NCBI RefSeq assembly: GCF_003011965.1
Contig: NZ_PXWG01000045.1
Coordinates: 1 to 48,026, forward strand
DNA from: Streptosporangium nondiastaticum
GTDB taxonomy: Bacteria; Actinomycetota; Actinomycetes; Streptomycetales; Streptomycetaceae
Direction of reading: 5' to 3'
DNA: 48,026 nt
Positions 42,496 through 48,026 of this stretch are shown one piece after another; within the stretch, counting starts at the first letter, position 1; each line of letters starts with the position of its first letter. The notes below the pieces were generated by a model. It made no database searches. It was not told the origin of the DNA and worked only from the letters and a program-made list of their open reading frames with translations. The position numbers and the translations under genes were made by a program.

Positions 42496-43200
42496 TCACG
42501 GTGCCCCCGCCCCGCCCCCCACGACGCCGTCCTCCTCCGGGCGCGGCCCCTGGCCCGGCGTCTCCTCGTGCGGCGCGAGGCCGCGCAGGTCGCCGGTGTC
42601 GCCGAGGCGCACCAGGAAGGGGCGCAGCCGGGTGTAGCGGATCGCGGTGACCGAGCAGGGGTCGACGGCGATGCGCTGGAACAGGTCGAGGTGCAGGCCC
42701 AGGGCGTCGGCGACGAGGGCCTTGATGATGTCGCCGTGGGTGCACACCAGGTAACAGGCGTCGTGGCCGTGGCCGGCCTCCATGCGGGCGTTCCAGTCCC
42801 GCACGGCGTCGACGGCGCGGGCCTGCATGGCCCGTACGGACTCGCCGCCCGGGAAGGCGGCGGAGGACGGGTGGCGCTGGACGACCTCCCAGAGCGGTTC
42901 GCCCGTGAGCTCGGCGATCCCGCGGCCGGACCAGTCCCCGTAGTCGCACTCGCCGACGCGCTCGTCGGTGTGCAGGGGCAGCCCGGGGCGGGCGGCGAGG
43001 AGGGGCGCCAGGGTCTCGCGGCAGCGCTGGAGGGGGCTCGTGACGGCGGCCGCGAGCGGCACCTGCGCGAGCCGGTCCGGGAGGGCGGCCGCCTGGGCGG
43101 TGCCGCGCTCGTCCAGGGCGATGCCGGGGGTCCGTCCCGCGAGCACTCCGCCGGTGTTGGCGGTGGAGCGGCCGTGCCGGACCAGGATCAGCGTGGGCAT
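42496..43200 (-). CDS. Histidine phosphatase (phosphoglycerate-mutase fold), MSMEG_4193-like
   Basis: 234 residues. The family start L-I-L-V-R-H-G-R-S-T-A-N (catalytic His about residue 8), E-C-D-Y-G-D-W-S-G, and a second His in V-C-T-H-G-D-I-I-K are visible. A Pro/Gly/Glu-rich tail of about 25 residues is added. Substrate unknown; the constant company of DUF3090, a PI-kinase-like protein and MshC suggests a phosphorylated small molecule. ATG fixed by the family N-terminus. Confidence 0.88.
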   Translation of the reverse strand: MPTLILVRHGRSTANTGGVLAGRTPGIALDERGTAQAAALPDRLAQVPLAAAVTSPLQRCRETLAPLLAARPGLPLHTDERVGECDYGDWSGRGIAELTGEPLWEVVQRHPSSAAFPGGESVRAMQARAVDAVRDWNARMEAGHGHDACYLVCTHGDIIKALVADALGLHLDLFQRIAVDPCSVTAIRYTRLRPFLVRLGDTGDLRGLAPHEETPGQGPRPEEDGVVGGGAGAP

Positions 43201-43306
43201 GGCGGCCAGCCTAGTCCCGGGCCGGTCCGGGCCGTCGCGGTCATTTTCCGTGCCCTTGGCGTCCGGTGCCGTGTGCCCGGGCGCGATCGGCGGCACAATG
43301 CCCTGC

Positions 43307-44290
43307 GTGATCGTGGACTGCGCCATCTACCGCAACGGACGCCGCACCGACGGCCCCGCCGACTTCTCCGACGCCCTGGACGAGGCGCGGGCGGTGGGGG
43401 ACTCCTTCCTGTGGGTCGGGCTGCACGAGCCGACGGAGGAGGAGTTCGACCTCATCACGAGCGAGTTCACCCTGCACCCGCTGGCGGTGGAGGACGCGCT
43501 GAAGGCGCACCAGCGGCCGAAGCTGGAGCTCTACAACGGCTCGCTGTTCGTCGTCCTCAAGCCGGTCACGTACGACGACGAGGCGGACACGGTCACGACG
43601 GGCGAGCTGATGCTGTTCGTCGGCGACTCGTTCGTCGTGACCGTGCGGCACGGCGAGGGCAGCCCGCTCGCGCAGGTGCGGCAGCGGCTGGAGCTCGAGC
43701 CGGAGGTGCTGCGGCACGGGCCGGCTTCGGTGCTGTACGCGGTGTGCGACGCGGTCGTGGACCAGTACACCGAGGTGGCGACGGAGCTGCAGCTGGACCT
43801 GGAGGAGCTGGAGGCGGAGGTGTTCGCCCCGATGGGCGGCGACAACCGGACCATCGCGTCGCGGATCTACTCCTTCAAGCGCCAGGTGCTGGAGTTCCGG
43901 CGGGCGTCGGCGCCGCTGGCCGAGCCGATGTCGCGGCTGGCGGGGGTGGGCGTGCCGTTCGTGCCGGAGCGGTCGCAGCCGTTCTTCCGGGACGTCGGCG
44001 ACCACTTGATGCGGGCGAACGAGTCCGTCGAGGGCCTGGACCGGCTGCTGTCGGACATACTGTCCGCCCACCTCGCGCAGATGGGCGTCCAGCAGAACGA
44101 CGACATGCGCAAGATCTCGGCGTGGGCGGCGATGGCGGCCGTCCCCACGATGATCGCCGGGATCTACGGGATGAACTTCACGCACATGTGGGAGCTGCGG
44201 CAGCCGTGGGGCTATCCGGCGGCCGTGCTGGTGATGGCGGGGCTGGTGTTCTGGCTGCACCGGCTGTTCAAGCGGCGCGGCTGGCTGTGA
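43307..44290 (+). CDS. corA: CorA-type magnesium/divalent cation transporter
   Basis: 327 residues, homopentameric channel: large N-terminal cytosolic domain, long stalk helix (about 150-250), and two C-terminal membrane helices with the I-Y-G-M-N motif (Y-G-M-N-F-T-H-M-W-E-L) in between. The GTG at 43307 begins MIVDCAIYR and sits 7 nt after CACAAT, as for a leaderless message; an ATG three codons earlier (43298) is the alternative, but neither has a ribosome-binding site. Divergent from the phosphatase gene. Ion choice (Mg, Co, Ni) cannot be told from sequence. Confidence 0.88.
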   Translation: MIVDCAIYRNGRRTDGPADFSDALDEARAVGDSFLWVGLHEPTEEEFDLITSEFTLHPLAVEDALKAHQRPKLELYNGSLFVVLKPVTYDDEADTVTTGELMLFVGDSFVVTVRHGEGSPLAQVRQRLELEPEVLRHGPASVLYAVCDAVVDQYTEVATELQLDLEELEAEVFAPMGGDNRTIASRIYSFKRQVLEFRRASAPLAEPMSRLAGVGVPFVPERSQPFFRDVGDHLMRANESVEGLDRLLSDILSAHLAQMGVQQNDDMRKISAWAAMAAVPTMIAGIYGMNFTHMWELRQPWGYPAAVLVMAGLVFWLHRLFKRRGWL

Positions 44291-44341
44291 GGCCGGGGCG
44301 GGCGGGTCGCCTGCGGCGGGTCTCGGGGCCGTGGCCGCCCC

Positions 44342-45130
44342 TCAGGCGAACTCGGGCTCGGAAGCCGGGGTTCCGCTCAGTGCGTCGCGGCGCTCCGGCA
44401 TGCGCAGGGTGACCATCCGCCGCCAGCCCGCAAGCCGCTCGTAGCCGTACACGGCCCGGATGCCGAGGGACAGCGCGAGCGCCTTCGGCCGGGGCCAGCG
44501 CAGGATCTCCCCCATGCGCGCCATGACGGCCAGGCTCACGTCCCGGTAGACGCGGATCTCGGTGCGGGCGCTCTCCCGCAGGACCGCGCGGATGGTCCGG
44601 CCGTGGCCCTCGCGCACCAGGCGCAGCAGTTCCTCGTGACAGTACGAGAGGTGGTTGGTCTCGTCGTGGGCGATCATCCGGATCGCCCTGCCGACCTCGG
44701 GGTGGTCGCCGAAGTGGGTGATGAGCATCTCCATCTGGTCGGCGGCGCGCTGCTCGGTGACGCGGCTGTGCGCGAGGTAGGTGACGATGTCCTGCTCGGT
44801 CAGCGGCCCGTCGCCGCGCAGGAGCGTGTGGGGCAGGCCGATGCCGCTGCGTTCGAGGAGCATCGTGTAGTCGGTGTCGTACGGCACCGGGGCGGGGTCG
44901 AGGCCGCGCTTGCGCAGCAGGGCCCGGAAGATGCGGCCGTGCTTGTCCTCGTCGGCGCCGTGCCGGGCGATCTTCGGGGCGAGGGCGCGCTGTTCCTCCG
45001 GCACGAGGGCGGCGATCCGGCCGTTCTCCCAGCCGCCCTGTTCCTCGCCGCTGGCGGCGATGGAGCAGAAGAGCCGGTACGCCTCGTCGTCGTCGAGGAT
45101 CTCCTGGAACAGGCTTCTGGCCGAGAGCAT
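44342..45130 (-). CDS. Ferritin-like (diiron) protein of unknown function
   Basis: 262 residues, mainly helical. Two E-x-x-H pairs suit a diiron site: E61-D-K-H64 and A-H-D-E-T-N-H; the region E-E-Q-G-G-W-E-N (E29/E35) may add ligands. No N-terminal signal. Family members are annotated only as ferritin-like. Strong ribosome-binding site GGAGGTGGG before the ATG. Convergent with corA, 51 nt apart. Catalytic role not known; could be an oxidase or hydroxylase. Confidence 0.75.
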   Translation of the reverse strand: MLSARSLFQEILDDDEAYRLFCSIAASGEEQGGWENGRIAALVPEEQRALAPKIARHGADEDKHGRIFRALLRKRGLDPAPVPYDTDYTMLLERSGIGLPHTLLRGDGPLTEQDIVTYLAHSRVTEQRAADQMEMLITHFGDHPEVGRAIRMIAHDETNHLSYCHEELLRLVREGHGRTIRAVLRESARTEIRVYRDVSLAVMARMGEILRWPRPKALALSLGIRAVYGYERLAGWRRMVTLRMPERRDALSGTPASEPEFA

Positions 45131-45301
45131 GCCGGACCCACCTCCGTTCACGGCGCACTGCGCGTGCGTCCGTGAGACCCGAGTCAAGTCCCCTGCGCGC
45201 GGAGCGGCAATCGGGGGCGGTGCACGCTCGGCCGAATGCGCGACGCCGGAGCCGGTGCCGGGCGCGTAACCCGGCGCCGGTACGGGCGTTGTCTTCTGTA
45301 C

Positions 45302-45342
45302 CGGCCGTGGCGGGGAAGGCCCCCGAGCCCCCACCACGGCCG
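45302..45342 (-). terminator. Terminator after the LLM oxidoreductase gene
   Basis: 9-bp inverted repeat CGGCCGTGG (45302-45310) / CCACGGCCG (45334-45342) with GC-rich loop, 40 nt past the stop. Confidence 0.55.
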
Positions 45343-45382
45343 CTGTCGTTCCCTCCCGGCCCTCCCGGCCCTTCTTCCGCCG

Positions 45383-46441
45383 TTACGCCAGGCCGGCGCG
45401 CTCCAGGGCCTCGACGCCCGCCCGCAGGCTCGCGATCCGCTCGTCCAGCGTGAAGCCGGCCGGGGCGAGGGACAGGGTGGTCACGCCGGCCGCGGCGTAG
45501 GCCTGCATACGGTCGGCGATGCGGTCCACGGAGCCGATGAGCGTGGTGGAGTCGATCAGGTCGCGGGGGACGGCCGCGGCGGCGCCCGCCTTGTCCCCGG
45601 CCAGGTACTTCTCCTGGATCTCGGCGGCGGCCTTCCCGTAGCCCATGCGCTGCGCCAGCTTGTTGTAGAAGTTCTGCTTGGCGCTGCCCATGCCGCCGAC
45701 GTAGAGGGCGGTGTACGGGCGGAAGAGGTCGGCGAGGCCGTCGATGTCGTCGCCGACGGCCATGGGGACGGTCGGGACGATGTCGAAGCCGCCGAGGTCC
45801 TTGCCGGCCTTCGCGCGGCCCGCGCGGAGGGCGCCGAGCGTGGTCTCCTCGGCGTGCTCGGGGGCGAAGAAGACGAGCAGCGCGCCGTCGGCGATCTCGC
45901 CGGTCTGCTCCAGGTTCTTCGGGCCGATGGCGGCGATGTACAGCGGGATGTGCTCGCGGACGGGGTGGACGGTGAGCTTGATGGGCTTGCCGGGGCCGTC
46001 GGGGAGCGGCAGGGTCCAGTGCTCGCCCTCGTGCGTGAGGCGCTCGCGGGACATGGCCTTGCGGATGATCTCCACGTACTCGCGGGTGCGGGCGAGGGGC
46101 TTGTCGAACCGCACGCCGTACCAGCCCTCGGACACCTGCGGGCCGGACACGCCGAGGCCGAGCCGGAAGCGGCCGCCGGAGAGCGAGTCCAGGGTGGCGG
46201 CGGTCATCGCCGTCATGCTGGGCGTGCGGGCGGGGATCTGGAAGATGCCCGAGCCGATGTCGATGCGCTCGGTCTGCGCGGCCACCCAGGACAGGACGGT
46301 GGCGGCGTCGGAGCCGTAGGCCTCGGCGGCCCAGCAGACCGAGTAGCCCAGCCGGTCGGCCTCGCGGGCGACGGCGAGGTTGTCGGCGTCCATCCCCGCG
46401 CCCCAGTAGCCGAGGTTGATGCCGAGCTTCATTCGACTCAT
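45383..46441 (-). CDS. LLM-class F420-dependent oxidoreductase
   Basis: 352 residues, luciferase-like TIM barrel. M-K-L-G-I-N-L-G-Y-W-G start, G-I-F-Q-I-P-A-R-T-P, and R-F-R-L-G-L-G-V-S-G-P-Q-V-S-E-G-W-Y-G (the F420-binding end of the barrel) are family signatures. Reduces or oxidises an unknown substrate with coenzyme F420. GGGGAG precedes the ATG; a second ATG four residues on is possible. A perfect palindrome, TTACTGATCAGTAA, lies 12 nt upstream of the start, in the space where a repressor would act. Confidence 0.9.
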   Translation of the reverse strand: MSRMKLGINLGYWGAGMDADNLAVAREADRLGYSVCWAAEAYGSDAATVLSWVAAQTERIDIGSGIFQIPARTPSMTAMTAATLDSLSGGRFRLGLGVSGPQVSEGWYGVRFDKPLARTREYVEIIRKAMSRERLTHEGEHWTLPLPDGPGKPIKLTVHPVREHIPLYIAAIGPKNLEQTGEIADGALLVFFAPEHAEETTLGALRAGRAKAGKDLGGFDIVPTVPMAVGDDIDGLADLFRPYTALYVGGMGSAKQNFYNKLAQRMGYGKAAAEIQEKYLAGDKAGAAAAVPRDLIDSTTLIGSVDRIADRMQAYAAAGVTTLSLAPAGFTLDERIASLRAGVEALERAGLA

Positions 46442-46452
46442 GCGGGCTCCCC

Positions 46453-46466
46453 TTACTGATCAGTAA
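46453..46466. promoter_or_regulatory. Perfect palindrome TTACTGATCAGTAA (candidate TetR-type operator)
   Basis: 14-bp palindrome with no mismatch, directly before the ribosome-binding site of the LLM gene and 139 nt before the divergent aldo/keto reductase. Its length and AT-rich arms resemble TetR-family operators. No TetR gene is adjacent; the regulator is unknown. Confidence 0.6.
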
Positions 46467-46604
46467 CGTCGTCGTTGCGGGGACTGTAGCGCGCCGGTGC
46501 GGGGTACGTCACCGGTCGGCCTGCGGTGCCGTCGTCCACAGGCCGGCGGGGCCGTCGTCCACAGGCGGCCACGGCGCGGGCCGCGGCCAGTAATCTCAGC
46601 GCTC

Positions 46605-47588
46605 ATGGAACTGAGGCATCTCGGCCGTACGGGCCTGCGAGTGTCCCGGATCGGGCTCGGCACGCTCACCTGGGGCCGGGACACCGACGAGGGCGACGCC
46701 GCGGAGCAGTTGAAGGCGTTCTGGGAAGCCGGCGGCACCCTGATCGACACGGCCGACGTGTACGGGGACGGCGCCGCCGAGTATCTGCTCGGGCAGCTGA
46801 TGGAGGAGCTGGTCCCCCGCCGCGACCTGGTCGTCGCGACCAAGTCCGGCAGCGTCCCCGACCCCGACCGGCGCTTCGACGGCTCGCGCGGCCACCTGCT
46901 CGCCGCGCTCGACGCCTCCCTGGAGCGCCTCGGCACGGATCACGTGGATCTCTGGCAGATCCACGCCTTCGATCCGCACACGCCCGTCGAGGAGACACTG
47001 CAGGCCATGGACATCGCGGTCACCAGCGGCCGCGCCCGCTACGCCGGCGTCTCCAACTTCTGCGGCTGGCAGCTCGCCCGCGCCGCCACCTGGCAGCTCG
47101 CCGCGCCCGGCGTCCGCACCCGGCTCGCCAGCACCCAGATGGAGTACTCGCTGCTGCAGCGCGGCATCGAGCGCGAGGTGCTGCCCGCCGCGCTCGACCT
47201 CGGCATCGGGGTGCTGCCCTCCTCCCCGCTCGGCCGCGGCGTCCTCACCGGCAAGTACCGCCACACGACGCCCGCCGACTCCCGCGGCGCCTCCGAGCAC
47301 CTGGCGCCCTTCGTCGCCCCCTATCTGGACGAGACGGCGGGCCGCGTGGTCGACGCCGTCGCCACCGCGGCGGACGGGCTCGCCACGACGGCCCTCAAGG
47401 TCGCCCTCGCCTGGGTCCGCGACCGGCCCGGGGTCGTCGCCCCGATCGTCGGCGCGCGCACGGCGCAGCAGCTCAGGGCCGCGTTGTCAGTGGAGAGCCT
47501 TACGCTTCCGGACGAGATCTGCCGGGCGCTGGACGATGTGTCGGCGCCCGTGCACCGCTATCCCGATCAGGACTGGAGCACCCTGTGA
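46605..47588 (+). CDS. Aldo/keto reductase
   Basis: 327 residues, NAD(P)H-dependent (alpha/beta)8 barrel. The catalytic tetrad is visible: Asp and Tyr in D-T-A-D-V-Y-G-D-G, Lys in V-V-A-T-K-S-G, and His in W-Q-I-H-A-F-D. N-terminus M-E-L-R-H-L-G-R-T-G-L-R-V-S. The ATG lies 8 nt after TAATCT (46591-46596) and has no ribosome-binding site, so a leaderless mRNA is likely. Substrate unknown. Its stop overlaps the next start (GTGA). Confidence 0.9.
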   Translation: MELRHLGRTGLRVSRIGLGTLTWGRDTDEGDAAEQLKAFWEAGGTLIDTADVYGDGAAEYLLGQLMEELVPRRDLVVATKSGSVPDPDRRFDGSRGHLLAALDASLERLGTDHVDLWQIHAFDPHTPVEETLQAMDIAVTSGRARYAGVSNFCGWQLARAATWQLAAPGVRTRLASTQMEYSLLQRGIEREVLPAALDLGIGVLPSSPLGRGVLTGKYRHTTPADSRGASEHLAPFVAPYLDETAGRVVDAVATAADGLATTALKVALAWVRDRPGVVAPIVGARTAQQLRAALSVESLTLPDEICRALDDVSAPVHRYPDQDWSTL

Positions 47589-47974
47589 ACACCGACCGCC
47601 GCGCCGGCGACCCCGCACCCACGGACGGCGTTCCGGAACCGGACTCCGCTCCCGGGCAGGATCCGGCTTCCCCGGCGGACAGCGCACCGGCTCCTGACGG
47701 CGGGACCGCGTCTCCCTCGGCCGAAGGCGCGGATGCCGGTGCTGGTGCCAGTGCTGGTGCTGGTGCCGGTGCTGCCGCCGGAGCGGAGCCCGCCGCGGCG
47801 CCGGCGGCGCCGAAGAGCGCCGTCGCCGAAGCGCTCGCCGCGGCCGTCCGGGCCGTGGAGAGCGGGGAGCGCTCCGCCGCGTCCTTCTTCACGGAGGCCC
47901 GAGATATCAGCCGGATCGTGCGACACACCGGGCCAATTGGCGGAATCCCCTGCGCGTACCCCTCTACGGTGTGA
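47585..47974 (+). CDS. Short low-complexity protein, possibly the truncated N-terminus of a helix-hairpin-helix protein
   Basis: 129 residues. The GTG overlaps the aldo/keto reductase stop by 4 nt. The first 80 residues are Pro/Ala/Gly/Asp-rich and disordered, with a hexamer repeat (47735-47770); then comes A-V-A-E-A-L-A-A-A-V-R-A-V-E-S-G-E-R and S-F-F. I recall the latter block as the start of a larger helix-hairpin-helix protein found beside this reductase in other Streptomyces. Here the frame ends soon after in sequence that looks non-coding (P-C-A-Y-P-S-T-V), just before the sepX-like start. The truncation is inferred, not proven. Confidence 0.5.
   Translation: MNTDRRAGDPAPTDGVPEPDSAPGQDPASPADSAPAPDGGTASPSAEGADAGAGASAGAGAGAAAGAEPAAAPAAPKSAVAEALAAAVRAVESGERSAASFFTEARDISRIVRHTGPIGGIPCAYPSTV
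47735..47770. repeat. Six tandem hexamers, GCYRGT
   Basis: GCCGGT GCTGGT GCCAGT GCTGGT GCTGGT GCCGGT, six units in a row without gaps, encoding alternating small residues in the low-complexity protein. Likely to vary in copy number between strains. Confidence 0.8.
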
Positions 47975-47977
47975 AGT

Positions 47978-48026
47978 GTGAGCAGCAGCGGCCTCATCTA
48001 CGCAGTCATCGTCGGGGCCTGGGCCG
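47978..48026 (+). CDS. SepX/GlpR-like membrane protein, N-terminal fragment (runs off the right edge)
   Basis: The GTG at 47978 opens MSSSGLIYAVIVGAWA, a short membrane segment that I recall as the N-terminus of the actinobacterial division protein SepX (annotated as gephyrin-like receptor GlpR). TACGGT (47965-47970) ends 7 nt before it, as for a leaderless message. Only 16 codons are seen, so the call is by motif alone. Confidence 0.55.
   Translation, partial: MSSSGLIYAVIVGAWA

Overview
The window is a GC-rich chromosomal segment from an actinomycete, almost certainly Streptomyces or a close relative. The evidence is the very strong G/C bias at third codon positions, the complete Pup-proteasome locus, a mycothiol ligase, a gylR-type glycerol operon, a PAC2/ParJ-like gene and, at the right edge, the start of a SepX/GlpR-like gene. 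I see no phage, insertion sequence, tRNA, rRNA or CRISPR array. Nearly everything is core-genome content.

Layout: 1-1.9 kb carries tatA-tatC, the first codons of a diacylglycerol-kinase-like gene and small unknowns, all on the minus strand. 1.9-4.3 kb holds the WYL regulators pafC and pafB, and 4.4-5.8 kb two FKBP prolyl isomerases, one of them a two-domain lipoprotein. 5.9-15.7 kb is the Pup-proteasome locus: pafA, an MFS exporter with a divergent LacI-type regulator, prcA, prcB, pup, dop and the ring ATPase mpa/arc. 16-21.2 kb has a ferredoxin, a membrane-anchored unknown, trmI, a site-2 protease with CBS domains, a RecB-type nuclease and an orphan NarL-type response regulator. 21.2-24.5 kb has two adjacent family 5 solute-binding lipoproteins without permeases, the first broken by an in-frame amber codon. 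24.9-28 kb has a HAD phosphatase, a PAC2 protein and a membrane-anchored GH18-like protein. 28.1-33.2 kb is the glycerol operon glpF-glpK-glpD with its IclR-type regulator gylR. 33.4-36.9 kb is metH. 37-39.4 kb has a leaderless TetR gene with a membrane-protein partner and a Tat-exported beta-propeller. 39.6-43.2 kb has mshC and a conserved actinobacterial trio: a PI-kinase-like protein, a DUF3090 protein and a histidine phosphatase. 43.3-48 kb has corA, a ferritin-like protein, an LLM/F420 oxidoreductase, an aldo/keto reductase, a short low-complexity protein that may be a truncated gene, and the SepX-like start.

How the genes work together: Dop deamidates Pup (Gly-Gly-Gln end), PafA ligates Pup to substrate lysines, Mpa unfolds pupylated proteins and its QYL tail docks on the PrcAB core. 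PafBC in mycobacteria is a DNA-damage transcription activator. GlpF, GlpK and GlpD take glycerol to dihydroxyacetone phosphate, and matching inverted repeats lie upstream of both glpF and gylR. TatAC would export the twin-arginine beta-propeller at 38.4 kb.

The most interesting points are the amber codon in the solute-binding-protein gene, the leaderless TetR promoter with two matching operators, an orphan perfect 14-bp palindrome in front of the F420 oxidoreductase, the PI-kinase-like/DUF3090/phosphatase trio beside mshC, a ferredoxin with Asp in place of a cluster cysteine, and the possibly truncated gene next to sepX. Start codons were chosen from ribosome-binding sites, family conservation and leaderless -10 boxes. 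All are inferences from sequence alone.
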